Assembly (NCBI GenBank): GCA_963755435.1
Contig: CAVWJX010000005.1
Coordinates: forward strand, 496,001-560,000
Reading direction: 5' to 3'
DNA: 64,000 bases
From: AP-15 sp963755435
GTDB taxonomy: Bacteria > Pseudomonadota > Alphaproteobacteria > ATCC43930 > CGMCC-115725
Below the pieces are notes generated by a model that made no database searches, was not told the origin of the DNA, and worked only from the letters and a program-made list of their open reading frames with translations. The position numbers and the translations under genes are program-made. This document shows positions 24,748 through 33,945 of the stretch, piece by piece. How positions within the stretch are numbered: position 1 is the stretch's first letter; every line of letters begins with the position of its first letter.

Positions 24748-26202
24748 ATGCGCAATTCATCGCGCGGCGGGCGGCGCCGATATTGGGGCGTCCGGCATGG
24801 ACTGGCCGCCTGCATTGCCGCCATTTTGAGCGGTTGCGCCGCGGTTGACGCTTTCGCCCCGGCGGCGATCGACTACAATCTCCAGGCCGAGCAGATCAGG
24901 AACCAGATGATCCTGCTCAACGTCATTCGCGCGGCTTATCGCAAGCCGATGCAGTTCAGCGATTTCACCACCGTCACCGGGCTGACGACGGTGTCGGTGA
25001 CCGCGGGGTTTTCTCTGCCCTTTGCGGCGATCCCCGGCTCGCTGACGCGAACATTCACAGCACTGCCGAGCGGCAGCTTGACCGGCGGCCCGAACTTCAC
25101 CGTATCGATCTTAAACACCAAGGAATTCTACAGCGGGATCCTGCAGCCGATACCGATGCAGACCGTGACCTTGTATCTGCGCGAGGGGCTGCCCAAGGAG
25201 ATGCTGCTGACCTTGCTGCTCTCCGACATCGAATACAAACAAAACGGCGAGATCGTCCATGCCTATAACAGCGCCTATCCGGTCAGCGCCGCCAATGTCA
25301 GGGTCGCTGATTTCCGAACTCTGCTGCATCAGTTGATCGTTCGCGGCCTCGACACGGAAAACATCGAGCAGAAGACGCCGATCGGCCCGCCGCTCGCCGA
25401 AAAAGACGTGAGCAGCCTTGCGACATTGAAGGATCTGCCCTCAAGCGAGGTGCTGGTAAAGTACGATCGCAGTTCGCGGGACCCGGACCTCTCGACCGCT
25501 GAGCGCGCCGAATTGAGGGCTAAAGGGCTCAGCGCCTACTATCGTCTGGAAAAAGACAGCACCCAATACCGGTTTTGCTTTGACGCCAACCTGGCGCAGG
25601 TCGGGCGGCCGATCGCCGACACGGGATTGCTGATGAATGCGGCACTGGTGTGCGGTGCTGCCGCCGACGTCAGGGCGCTGGCACCGCCACCGATCCGCCC
25701 CATCACCGGCGCGCCCGAGCAAATCCACCAACTGATGTTCGGCCATCTCTCCGTTGCGACCCCAACCGCGGCGGCGCCAAGCTCGGCATCCGGCGCCAGG
25801 CATCCGAATGCACGTCGGTCCAGCGTTTCGCTCGCCGGCCCCGGTGCCGGCGGCGAGCAGGAGCTGACCATAACGGCGCGGTCGGTAGAGCAGCTGATTT
25901 ATTACCTGGGGGAAATCGCCCGCGCCCAGCTCGGCTTGACCGGGCCGCGCCAAGCCTGTCCGGTGGTGGCGACCGGTGCCGGAGCGTCATGTCTATTCCG
26001 CTTGTCGCGGGCTGGCCCGTCTGGCCCGTCTCTGGCCGATGCAATATCGACAACCTATGACGGCACGCGCTACTCGATCAAAGTGGACCCAAACGGGATC
26101 GACCGCTCATCGCAGGTCCTCGAACTGGTGTCGCAGCTATTAGCCTTGAACAACTCCGCCAAGGAGTTGCCGGCCCCGAGCATCATCCCGGTCATCCATT
26201 AA
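24748..26202 (+). CDS. Large predicted lipoprotein, function unknown
   Basis: 484 residues. The start at 24748 gives a basic N-terminus (MRNSSRGGRRRYWGVRHG), a hydrophobic core and lipobox LSGC, so the protein is probably exported and lipidated at Cys29. The mature part has YNLQAEQIRNQMILLNVIRAAYRKPMQFSDF, a pattern I have seen in uncharacterised proteobacterial lipoproteins, and a proline/serine-rich linker (about residues 330-365). An ATG 39 codons upstream would bury the signal sequence. The stop overlaps the convergent mutS stop within TTAA. Confidence 0.7.
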   Translation: MRNSSRGGRRRYWGVRHGLAACIAAILSGCAAVDAFAPAAIDYNLQAEQIRNQMILLNVIRAAYRKPMQFSDFTTVTGLTTVSVTAGFSLPFAAIPGSLTRTFTALPSGSLTGGPNFTVSILNTKEFYSGILQPIPMQTVTLYLREGLPKEMLLTLLLSDIEYKQNGEIVHAYNSAYPVSAANVRVADFRTLLHQLIVRGLDTENIEQKTPIGPPLAEKDVSSLATLKDLPSSEVLVKYDRSSRDPDLSTAERAELRAKGLSAYYRLEKDSTQYRFCFDANLAQVGRPIADTGLLMNAALVCGAAADVRALAPPPIRPITGAPEQIHQLMFGHLSVATPTAAAPSSASGARHPNARRSSVSLAGPGAGGEQELTITARSVEQLIYYLGEIARAQLGLTGPRQACPVVATGAGASCLFRLSRAGPSGPSLADAISTTYDGTRYSIKVDPNGIDRSSQVLELVSQLLALNNSAKELPAPSIIPVIH

Positions 26203-28865
26203 TTTTCCGCCACCAGCGCTTTTAGCCGGTAGAGGAGGTCGAGGGCGTCGCGCGGGGTCAGCTCGTCGGGGCGGGTGCCGCGCAAGAGCGCTTCGGCGGC
26301 GGATTCGGGCGGCGGCGCGGGGTCGGAGCGGCGGCGGGCGGCGCTGAACAATGGCAGATCGTCGGCGAGGCGGGCGAGGGCGCCTCCTTGCTCGCCGTTT
26401 TCCAGGATCTCCAGCACCTCCTCGGCGCGTGCGGTGACTACCTTCGGCAGCCCGGCGAGTTGGGCGACATGGATGCCGTAGGAGCGGTCGGCGGCGCCGG
26501 GACCGACCTCGTGCAGAAAGACCACGTCGCCCTGCCATTCTTTGACCCGCATCGTGTGGCAGGCGAGTGCCGGGAGCTTGGCCGCCAAAGCGGTCAGCTC
26601 GTGGTAATGGGTCGCGAACAGGGTCCGGCAGCGATTGACGCCGTGCAGATGCTCGAGCGCTGCCCAGGCGATCGAGAGGCCGTCATAGGTCGCGGTGCCG
26701 CGGCCGATCTCGTCGAGGATGACAAAGGCGCTGGGGCCGGCCTGGTTCAAGATCGCCGCGGTCTCGACCATCTCGACCATGAAGGTCGAACGGCCGCGCG
26801 CCAGATCGTCGGCAGCACCCACCCGGCTGAACAGCCGGTCGACGATCCCGATCCGCGCCGCGCCGGCCGGCACGTAGGATCCGACCTGCGCGAGGATCGC
26901 GATCAGCGCGTTCTGCCGCAAAAACGTGCTCTTGCCGGCCATGTTGGGGCCGGTCACGAGCCAAATCCGCTCTTCGGCCAGCACACAGTCGTTGGCGACA
27001 AAGCCGGCACTGTTGCCCGAAGCGGCAAGCGCGCCCTCGACCATCGGATGGCGCCCGCCGCGGATCTCGAAGGCGGTTCCATCCTCAACCGCGGGCCGCA
27101 CCCAGCCGCCCTCGGCCGCGCGTTCGGCTAGCGCCGCCGACAGATCGAGCGTGGCCAACGCCGCCGCGGCCGCGGCGATCTCCGCGCGCCGCGCCATGAC
27201 CTCGCCGACGAGGTCGTCGTAGAGCCGCAATTCCAATGCCAGGGCGCGCTCGGCGGCCTGCGCGATTTTGCTTTCGAGCCCGGCCAATTCTGCCGTCGTA
27301 TAGCGCTGGGCGCCGGCCATCGTCTGGCGATGGATGAAATCCGGCCCGAGCTTAGCGGCCTGGTTGGCCGACACCTCGATATAATAGCCGATCACATTGT
27401 TGTGGCGGATCTTGAGCGCGGCGATCGCGGTCTCGGCGGCATAGCGCGCCTGGAGGGCGGCGATGGTGCGGCGGCTCTCGTCGCGCAGCCGGCGCCACTG
27501 GTCGAGCTGATCCGAATAGCCGGCGGCGATAAACCCGCCGTCGCGGGCGAGGAGCGGCAATTCGTCGGCCAGCGCCCGGCCGAGCCGGTCGACCAGCACC
27601 CGATGTTGGCCCAGCCCTTGGCGGGCGGCGGCAAGCCGTTCGGGCAGCGGCACCAGGCCGCGCTCGGCCAGCATGTCCCGCAGCGAACCGGTCTCGCCCA
27701 AGGACTGGCGCAAGGCCGCGAGGTCGCGCGGACCGCCGCGGCCGAGGCTCAGCCGGGTCAAGGCGCGCTCGAGGTCCGGGCAATGGCGCAGCCGCTCGCG
27801 CAAATCCGCGCGCAGATCCGAACGGTCAATATAAAATTCGATCGCGTCGAGGCGGGCGGCGATCGCCTCGGGCTCGGTCAAGGGTCCCGCCAGATGGTCG
27901 GCCAAGAGCCGCGCGCCGGCCGCGGTGACGGTGCGGTCGATCGTCGCCAACAAGCTGCCGCGGCGCTCGCCGGCCGCATTGGACACCAGTTCGAGGTTGC
28001 GCCGGGTCGCTGCGTCGATCTGCATGACCGAGCCCGGCATCACCCGGTGCGGCGGTTCGAGGTACGGCGCCCGGCCCTGCTGGGTCAAGCCGACGTAATA
28101 GACCAGCGCGCCGGCGGCGGCGATCTCGGCCCGGCCGAAGCTGCCGAAGCCATCGAGTACCGCGACCCCGTAGAAATCCTCGAGGCGCCGGCGGGCCATG
28201 CCGCTCTCAAAGCGGGGATTGGGCAGCGGGGTCAGCACTGGCTTCCATTCGGCCAGCAGCTCGTAGAGCGCCGGGCGGGTCAGTATCCGTTCGGGGAGCA
28301 CGATCTCCCCGGGCATCAGGCGGGCGAGGTCGCCCGGCAACGCCGGCTCGCTCGACGGCGCCAGAGAAAAGGCGCCGGTCGACAGATCAAGCCAGGCGAG
28401 GCCGATTTCGCCGCCCGCTTCGGCAAGGCCGACGAGGTAATTGTGCCGGCGCGCATCGAGCAAGCCCTCCTCGGTCAGAGTGCCGGCGGTCACCACGCGC
28501 ACCACCGCCCGGCGCACCGGCCCCTTGGCGCCGCGCCGCCGCGCTTCGGCCGCGTCCTCGATCTGCTCGCAGATTGCGACCTTGAACCCGGCGCGGATCA
28601 GCCGGGCGAGATAGGTCTCGGCGGTGTGGACCGGCACCCCGCACATCGGAATGTCGGCGCCGTCGTGCCGGCCGCGCTTGGTCAGGGCGATGTCGAGTGC
28701 CGCCGCCGCCGCCACCGCGTCGTCAAAGAACAGCTCGAAGAAATCGCCCATCCGAAAAAACAACAGGCAGCCCGGATGGGCGCGTCTGATCTCGTGGTAC
28801 TGGATCATTACCGGCGATCCGGCGGCGGCCGGGGCGCCGGCATCGGGGCGGAGCGGTTCGGTCAT
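26199..28865 (-). CDS. mutS: DNA mismatch repair protein MutS
   Basis: 888 residues, within the normal range for MutS1. The mismatch-recognition domain near the N-terminus has the Phe-x-Glu element in MGDFFELFFDDA. The core and clamp domains follow. The C-terminal ATPase has Walker A GPNMAGKSTFLRQN, the GAADDLARGRSTFMVEM signature, Walker B FVILDEIGRGTATYDG and the TLFATHYHEL segment. It recognises base mismatches and small loops and recruits MutL. No mutL is in the window. It is convergent with the lipoprotein gene, sharing 4 bp. Confidence 0.98.
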   Translation of the reverse strand: MTEPLRPDAGAPAAAGSPVMIQYHEIRRAHPGCLLFFRMGDFFELFFDDAVAAAAALDIALTKRGRHDGADIPMCGVPVHTAETYLARLIRAGFKVAICEQIEDAAEARRRGAKGPVRRAVVRVVTAGTLTEEGLLDARRHNYLVGLAEAGGEIGLAWLDLSTGAFSLAPSSEPALPGDLARLMPGEIVLPERILTRPALYELLAEWKPVLTPLPNPRFESGMARRRLEDFYGVAVLDGFGSFGRAEIAAAGALVYYVGLTQQGRAPYLEPPHRVMPGSVMQIDAATRRNLELVSNAAGERRGSLLATIDRTVTAAGARLLADHLAGPLTEPEAIAARLDAIEFYIDRSDLRADLRERLRHCPDLERALTRLSLGRGGPRDLAALRQSLGETGSLRDMLAERGLVPLPERLAAARQGLGQHRVLVDRLGRALADELPLLARDGGFIAAGYSDQLDQWRRLRDESRRTIAALQARYAAETAIAALKIRHNNVIGYYIEVSANQAAKLGPDFIHRQTMAGAQRYTTAELAGLESKIAQAAERALALELRLYDDLVGEVMARRAEIAAAAAALATLDLSAALAERAAEGGWVRPAVEDGTAFEIRGGRHPMVEGALAASGNSAGFVANDCVLAEERIWLVTGPNMAGKSTFLRQNALIAILAQVGSYVPAGAARIGIVDRLFSRVGAADDLARGRSTFMVEMVETAAILNQAGPSAFVILDEIGRGTATYDGLSIAWAALEHLHGVNRCRTLFATHYHELTALAAKLPALACHTMRVKEWQGDVVFLHEVGPGAADRSYGIHVAQLAGLPKVVTARAEEVLEILENGEQGGALARLADDLPLFSAARRRSDPAPPPESAAEALLRGTRPDELTPRDALDLLYRLKALVAEN

Positions 28866-29004
28866 CGGCGCAAGGTCATTGGCGCAAGGTCACTGGCGAA
28901 CGGGCGGCGGCAACGGTGCGCGGAGGCGGACAGCAGCGCTCCTTTGACGGTAGCATGGGCAGAGGCGAGCACGAACCAGGGCGAGCACGAAAGAGAGGAT
29001 TGGC

Positions 29005-29529
29005 ATGGTCGAGGCCCCGGCATCCTTCCCGGTCGTTCGCGAGGCAGTCGCCTCGTTCCCCGACCGCGGCCATTTCCACCGCGCCGTCTCGGGCCTGCTG
29101 GCCGCCGGGTTCGCGGCGAGCGATCTCTCGGTGCTGGCCTCGCACGATGCGCTTGCCGCCGCCGGCGAGCCGGGCGACGCCGGATCATCGATCCTTCCCG
29201 CCGGCCTCAGCGACGAGATCAAATACATCGCACCGCTCACAGTCGCCGGGATCGTGCTGCTGTCGGGCGGCCCGATCGCCGCTGTCGTTGCGGCGCTGGT
29301 CGGCGCCGGTCTCGGCGGTGCGGCCTTGAAGGAGCTGTTCGACGACTACACCGCGGCGCCACACAGCGACAATTTCCAGGCGGCGCTCGCCGCCGGTGCC
29401 GCACTTCTATGGGTGCGCTGCGAGGATCCGGACCGCGAACTCACCGCCACCCGCATTCTCGAAGAAGCCGGTGGCCAGCACGTCCACATTCATGGCCGCC
29501 CGTTGAGTGCCGAAAGCGGCAGCGGCTGA
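29005..29529 (+). CDS. Hypothetical protein with central hydrophobic segment (stress-protein-like)
   Basis: 174 residues. Residues about 8-50 (PVVREAVASFPDRGHFHRAVSGLLAAGFAASDLSVLASH) resemble the short alpha/beta domain seen in YflT/general-stress 17M-type proteins, where a residue window monitors insertion. The middle is a Gly/Ala-rich hydrophobic stretch, LTVAGIVLLSGGPIAAVVAALVGAGLGG, which probably inserts in a membrane. The end has VRCEDPDRELTATRILEEAGGQHVHIHG. GAGAGGA precedes the ATG. Function unknown. Confidence 0.65.
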   Translation: MVEAPASFPVVREAVASFPDRGHFHRAVSGLLAAGFAASDLSVLASHDALAAAGEPGDAGSSILPAGLSDEIKYIAPLTVAGIVLLSGGPIAAVVAALVGAGLGGAALKELFDDYTAAPHSDNFQAALAAGAALLWVRCEDPDRELTATRILEEAGGQHVHIHGRPLSAESGSG

Positions 29530-29540
29530 GCCACGACGCC

Positions 29541-29740
29541 GGAGCCAGGCGAAATCTGGGCTCACAGGCGAAACGCTCCGCCAGCACCGCCTTGGCCTCG
29601 GCGATGATGCGGTCGAGAATGACTGCCTCGGTGCCTTGGGATGATGTTAGCCCATTGGGCCAGCACCTCGCGGGCTTGCGCCACGGTCTGCACCTGGCAA
29701 ATCGCGAGCGCGCCCGCGGTTTTATCGGCGCTATAAAGGG
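29541..29740 (-). pseudogene. Possible frameshifted coding remnant
   Basis: On the minus strand, one frame reads LYSADKTAGALAICQVQTVA and on to AREVLAQWANIIP. A second frame then takes over with EAVILDRIIAEAKAVLAERF. Each piece looks like genuine protein sequence, but they are in different frames and no start codon with a ribosome-binding site precedes the first. This suggests a decayed gene or a sequencing indel near 29630. No family recognised. Confidence 0.25.
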
Positions 29741-29785
29741 TGCGGCATTACCAAAGGACGGCATGACCGCTGCCCATTTTGTCCC

Positions 29786-30244
29786 TCACTTGATCGGGTC
29801 GGGCGGCAGCCAGCGCGGGTCGAGCACCTCCCCGATCGCGAACGGGCATCGATCCGGAAAAGCTTGCTCCGACAGCCGCATTTGGTAGGCCGCCTTCCGA
29901 CGAGCCAACGGATAGCAGTGGTCGAGGATTTGCGCAGGAAGAGCCCGCAAGCTCGGGCTGTCCTCGAGCAGAACGGCGATGCCGTCGCGCTGTTCGGCAA
30001 TCGTCCCGAGCCAACTGGCGGAACGTTTTCCGGGCCGCACCAAGCATTTCAGCAGGTGAATGAGCAGGACGGTCAGGCGGTTCCTTATTTCGCGCCGGTC
30101 GCTGCGGGCCATGCCTTCGAGCTCCTCGGCGATATTTTCGAGGTCGAGAGCATCGAGCTCGCCGCGCCGGGCCCGCTGCGCCTGATCCTCGAGCCAAGCC
30201 ACGAAATCAGCCTCGTAAGCAGGCGCATTGGCCGGACGCGTCAT
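29786..30244 (-). CDS. DUF29 family protein
   Basis: 152 residues matching the DUF29 pattern: YEADFVAWLEDQAQ near the N-terminus, LDALDLENIAEELEGMARSDRREIRNRL, LLIHLLKCLVRPGKRSASWLGTIAEQRDGI, then SPSLRALPAQIL and FPDRCPFAIGEVLDPRWLP. DUF29 proteins are small, helical, of unknown function, and common in cyanobacteria and Alphaproteobacteria, often in multiple copies. It lies 21 bp downstream of the cyclase gene on the same strand and may be co-transcribed with it. Confidence 0.88.
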   Translation of the reverse strand: MTRPANAPAYEADFVAWLEDQAQRARRGELDALDLENIAEELEGMARSDRREIRNRLTVLLIHLLKCLVRPGKRSASWLGTIAEQRDGIAVLLEDSPSLRALPAQILDHCYPLARRKAAYQMRLSEQAFPDRCPFAIGEVLDPRWLPPDPIK

Positions 30245-30265
30245 CCTAGCCTCCTGGTCCGGTCG

Positions 30266-31558
30266 CTAACCGCCGAGATCGAGCGCATAGATATCCCGCG
30301 CCTCCCGAACGCCACGCAGCCGATGCCGGCCAAGCGGCTTGAGGAGAGCACTGTTTGCCGCAGCCGCGAGCTCGGCCGACACCAGAACAGTGTAGCCCAA
30401 GGGCTCGCACAAGGTCTCGATGCGGGCGGCCTCATTAACCGCCGGGCCAATCACGGTAAAGTCGAGGCGGTCGGCAGCGCCGACATTGCCGTACAGCACC
30501 TCGCCCAGATGGAGCGCCAGATCGACCGCGGCAACCGGCTTACCGGCGGCGCCCCTTACCTGGATCAGCCGGTCGATTGCCCGCATCGCCTCGGCCGCGG
30601 CATCGAGCGCATGGCCGCAGGTTTCGCCGCGCGTCGCATCGACGAACGGGAATATCGCCAACATTCCGTCGCCGATGAATTTGAGCACCTGGCCGCCGCG
30701 GGCCCGCAACGAGGCGGTCAAGGTCTCGAAAGTCTCGTCGAGCATCTCGATCACCGCAAGGCCCGGGGTCCGATCGGCGATCTCGGTAAAGCCGCGGATG
30801 TCGGCGTACCACAGCACGGCGCGAATGGCCTCGACCGAGCCGCGCGCCACGGCGCCCTCGTGAACCCGCTTGCCGGCGTCCGCACCGAGATAGGCCGCCA
30901 GCAGTCCCGAGGCGATGGTGTGGCCGGCATCGGCCATCAGCGCCAGGGACGCCGCCGGTAGCACCGCGCGCAACAGCAGGATGTGGTCGTCGTCGAAGCC
31001 TTCGGGCCGGTCGGTGGCGAACGAGAAGCCCACCCCGCTGCCGCGCGACACGTCGCCGTGCTCGCAGAACATCACCAGATGGGCGAAATAATCGGTGCCG
31101 CCCTCGGCCGCTACGCTTCTGAGGACGGGGAAGTCGAGTTGCGCCTCGGGTCCCGACAGTCGGCGGCGCAGGCAGGGCCAGGGCTGCGACCGGTCCGCGC
31201 TCGCTTCTCCTTGGCTCAATAGCCAGGCGAACGGGCTATCCAGCCAGTCCCGTTCGTATTCGCGGCCGCGTTCGTATTGCTCGGGTTGAGTGGCGTTGAG
31301 GTCGCGCCGCCAGGTGTAGCCATAGCCGCCCCATTGCGGATGGAGCGTGCGCATCCCGGCGAAGGCGCGCCACAGTGGCACCCCGGCCGCGACCAGACGG
31401 CGGCACAGACCATCCATGACCAGGTCGGCGGCGATGCCGCGCAGGCCCTGGCCGACCGCCCAGACGTGCAGCGCGATGATTTGCCGGCCGAGCGCGCCGT
31501 CAAAGCTCGCCGGGCGCGGCGGAACTCCGTCGCTGAGCAAGGGTTGGCCCCCAGGCAT
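30266..31558 (-). CDS. Class III adenylate/guanylate cyclase domain protein
   Basis: 430 residues. The C-terminal third (about 235-400) is a class III nucleotide cyclase: first metal Asp in WYADIRGFTEIADR, second in KFIGDGMLAIFP, then YGNVGAADRLDFTVIGPAVNEAARIE. The N-terminal region (about 1-225) contains WRRDLNATQPEQYERG, GTDYFAHLVMF and GVGFSFATDRPEGFDDDH, a PAS/GAF-like sensor found fused to cyclases in Alphaproteobacteria. No membrane segment is seen. It probably makes cAMP in response to a cytoplasmic signal. Downstream is a DUF29 gene. Confidence 0.87.
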   Translation of the reverse strand: MPGGQPLLSDGVPPRPASFDGALGRQIIALHVWAVGQGLRGIAADLVMDGLCRRLVAAGVPLWRAFAGMRTLHPQWGGYGYTWRRDLNATQPEQYERGREYERDWLDSPFAWLLSQGEASADRSQPWPCLRRRLSGPEAQLDFPVLRSVAAEGGTDYFAHLVMFCEHGDVSRGSGVGFSFATDRPEGFDDDHILLLRAVLPAASLALMADAGHTIASGLLAAYLGADAGKRVHEGAVARGSVEAIRAVLWYADIRGFTEIADRTPGLAVIEMLDETFETLTASLRARGGQVLKFIGDGMLAIFPFVDATRGETCGHALDAAAEAMRAIDRLIQVRGAAGKPVAAVDLALHLGEVLYGNVGAADRLDFTVIGPAVNEAARIETLCEPLGYTVLVSAELAAAANSALLKPLGRHRLRGVREARDIYALDLGG

Positions 31559-31675
31559 CGGATCCAGCTGTTAATTATGGAGCACGGGCGGCATCTGCAA
31601 ACGGCTTTCTCCACGCATCTCGATTTCGTCGCCGCAGGGTGCTAAGCCCGACCGACCGCAAACCGGAGGTCAGAC

Positions 31676-32452
31676 GTGCTCGATCGTATTCTCTTGACCA
31701 ATGACGACGGCATCGACGCGCCCGGGCTTGAGGTCCTGGCTGGGATCGCCGCGACGCTCGCCCGCGAGGTGTGGATCGTCGCCCCCGAGCACGACCAGAG
31801 CGGGGTCTCGCACGCGATCAGCCTGCACCACCCGATCCGTCTGAGCGAGCGTGGGCCGCGGCGCTGGGGCGTTACCGGCACGCCCGGCGACTGCGTGGTG
31901 ATGGCGCTGAGCCATCTGATGCGCGGGATGCCGCCGCAGCTGCTGCTGTGCGGGGTCAACCGCGGCGCCAATCTCGGCATCGAGACGGTATTTTCCGGCA
32001 CGGTCGGCGGGGCGATGACTGGGATGATGCTGGGCATTCCGTCGATCGCGCTGAGCCAGGCCTGGAGCGACCGCGCCCGGGTGCGCTGGGATACCGCGGC
32101 CGCACTCGGCCCGCAAATCGTGCGTCGGCTGTGCGAGATCGGCTGGGGCATCGCCACCTGCCTCAGCGTCAACTTTCCCGATCTGCCGGCCGACCAGGCC
32201 GGGCCGCTGACCCTGGCGCGCCAAGGTTCGGGCAGCATCGAGGGGATGGACGTCGAGACCCGCACCGATCCGCGCGGGCTCACTTACCATTGGGTGAAAT
32301 TCCGCCGCGGTGAGCGCGACCAGGGCCGCGAAAGCGATATCGAAGCGCTGAATTCAGGCCGCGTCGTCGTCACGCCGCTGCGTTACGACCGCACTGACGA
32401 GAAGGCCTATGCGCTGTTGGCGCGATCCTTGTCTCGCCGCGACGACGAATGA
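31676..32452 (+). CDS. surE: 5'/3'-nucleotidase SurE
   Basis: Removes phosphate from nucleoside monophosphates in stationary-phase survival. The 258-residue protein starts MLDRILLTNDDGIDAPG, carrying the Asp-Asp metal-binding pair. The conserved VAPEHDQSGVSHAIS, TGTPGDCV and CGVNRGANLG segments follow. The start is GTG at 31676, with GGAGG 7-8 nt upstream. In many proteobacteria surE lies beside pcm and serS; here it stands between the divergent cyclase gene and a convergent protease gene. Confidence 0.95.
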   Translation: MLDRILLTNDDGIDAPGLEVLAGIAATLAREVWIVAPEHDQSGVSHAISLHHPIRLSERGPRRWGVTGTPGDCVVMALSHLMRGMPPQLLLCGVNRGANLGIETVFSGTVGGAMTGMMLGIPSIALSQAWSDRARVRWDTAAALGPQIVRRLCEIGWGIATCLSVNFPDLPADQAGPLTLARQGSGSIEGMDVETRTDPRGLTYHWVKFRRGERDQGRESDIEALNSGRVVVTPLRYDRTDEKAYALLARSLSRRDDE

Positions 32453-32474
32453 TCCCGGTGCCGGCGTTGGCTGG

Positions 32475-33401
32475 TCAGGGGCGGCCGAGGAAGATCAGGT
32501 GCGAGGCATAAGACAGCCAAACCCGGTGCGAGCGCAAAAAATCGGCGCCAAGCACCAGATCGGCGTCCTGCAGCCCGAGCGGCGCGACCATGATGACCGG
32601 GTCGCGCACGACCTGGCCGGCGATGTCGAGTTGCATGAAGCGGTGGGCATGCGATTTGACGATTTCGGCGGCGGCGCCGCGCAAGGTGGTCACCGGGTCA
32701 CGCGCCAAATCTGCCCCGGTCACCCCCAACGCCGCGGCCGAAGAGGCGTCGAGCGCAGTCAATTGCGCGCCGGTGTCGATCAGCGCCGCCAGGCGATAGC
32801 CATCGAGCGTGACCGGAAAAAACAGCCGGTCGTGCAGCGAACAATTCGCCGCTACCGTCGTGTAGGGCTCGCCCCAGGCCGGCGCCTCGCTCGGGCATGA
32901 TTGCGGCGCGTATAGCAGCACGCGCCGATTGCCCAGATCGATGTCGACATCGAAATCGTCGAAGAAATCGGCGCCGAGCAGTCCGTCGAGCGGCCTGCCG
33001 TCGACCGTTGGCAACGAGACTGCACCGACCAGCACCCTGAAGCCGCGCGTTGTCATGCCGCCGACAACGAATTTGCTGAGCTTGGCGGTGCCGCCGGAAA
33101 CCGCGGTACCGATGCTGCGCATGTGCCGGGCATATTCATAATGGGCGACGATCCCCAATCGACTGGCCGCTGCGGGGGTCAAGATCGTGCGTTCGGCCCC
33201 GGTGTCGAACAGCAGGTCGGCCGGCGAGCCGTTGACCCGCACGGTGACGATCGGAACATTGCCCATCGGATTTTCGGCAATATCGGCGCGGCGCTCGGGG
33301 CGGCAATCCTGCGCCGCCGCGCAAACCGGACCGGCCACCGTGGCGATCACCGCCCCCAGCGCCATCGCCACGAGGCAGAGCGCTCGTCGGATCTTGCTCA
33401 C
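32475..33401 (-). CDS. Secreted retropepsin-like aspartic protease with two DTGA motifs
   Basis: 308 residues with an N-terminal signal peptide (ALCLVAMALGAVIATVAGPVCA). Two retropepsin-type halves follow, each with its own catalytic motif: LLFDTGAERT (about residue 66) and ALIDTGAQLT (about 210). Hydrophobic LLGADFF and VLGADFL segments occupy the position of the second flap-like motif in each half. Single-domain retropepsin-like proteins (gag-asp type) normally work as dimers. Two active-site motifs in one chain suggest a pseudo-dimer, as in pepsins. The location is periplasm or outside the cell. Confidence 0.78.
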   Translation of the reverse strand: MSKIRRALCLVAMALGAVIATVAGPVCAAAQDCRPERRADIAENPMGNVPIVTVRVNGSPADLLFDTGAERTILTPAAASRLGIVAHYEYARHMRSIGTAVSGGTAKLSKFVVGGMTTRGFRVLVGAVSLPTVDGRPLDGLLGADFFDDFDVDIDLGNRRVLLYAPQSCPSEAPAWGEPYTTVAANCSLHDRLFFPVTLDGYRLAALIDTGAQLTALDASSAAALGVTGADLARDPVTTLRGAAAEIVKSHAHRFMQLDIAGQVVRDPVIMVAPLGLQDADLVLGADFLRSHRVWLSYASHLIFLGRP

Positions 33402-33444
33402 CGCAGCGGGCTGTTTGGATCGGGTCCGATCGTCGCGGCGCAGC

Positions 33445-33855
33445 TCAGGCGATGACCGCTATCCCTTGCACCTCAACGAGGATCTCGGGCTGCGCGAGGC
33501 CGGCGACGGTTACCAACGCGCTCGCTGGAAAGTTGTCGCCGAAGATCTCCCGGCGCAGCTCGGTAAAGCGGTCGCCGTAGCGCGCATCGGTAATGAAGAC
33601 GGTCATCGTCACCATGTCCCCGAGCTTGCCGCCGGCCTCCGCCAGGGTCTGACCGAGCCGGGTGAACACCTCGCGCACCTGGTTATCGAAATCGCCGGCG
33701 AGCGAGTCGCCGGACCCGCTCATGGCGCCGATCTGCCCGGCCAGCCAAACTGTTCGGCCGCCCGAGGTAACCACCGCCTGAGAGTAGGCGCGAGCCTGCG
33801 CCGCTTCGCGACTGAGGTATTGTCTCGACGGCTCAGCTCCGCTCACCCCCGCCAT
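33445..33855 (-). CDS. RidA family (enamine/imine deaminase-like) protein
   Basis: 136 residues, the usual length for RidA/YjgF/UK114 proteins. SQAVVTSGGRTVWLAGQIG, FDNQVREVFTRLGQTLAEAGGKLGDMVTMTVFITD and the final EILVEVQGIAVIA match the family fold. RidA proper hydrolyses reactive 2-aminoacrylate. Its catalytic Arg is expected near RYGDRFTELR, and whether this member is a deaminase is uncertain. GGGAGG stands close before the ATG at 33855; a longer frame upstream adds only low-information sequence. Confidence 0.85.
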   Translation of the reverse strand: MAGVSGAEPSRQYLSREAAQARAYSQAVVTSGGRTVWLAGQIGAMSGSGDSLAGDFDNQVREVFTRLGQTLAEAGGKLGDMVTMTVFITDARYGDRFTELRREIFGDNFPASALVTVAGLAQPEILVEVQGIAVIA

Positions 33856-33945
33856 CGCCGCCTCCCTCTTTGCCGCCGGCGACGAACTTGACCGAGGCTG
33901 GCCGGCCTGTCCAGCCGCGGCCGAACCCAGCATCGCCGAGGTATC

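Noticed and set aside
27330..29888. 852-codon open frame on the plus strand opposite mutS
   Set aside because: It is the antisense frame of mutS, full of Arg, Gly and Gln as expected of a shadow in GC-rich DNA. It runs past mutS into the next gene, which is real in another frame.
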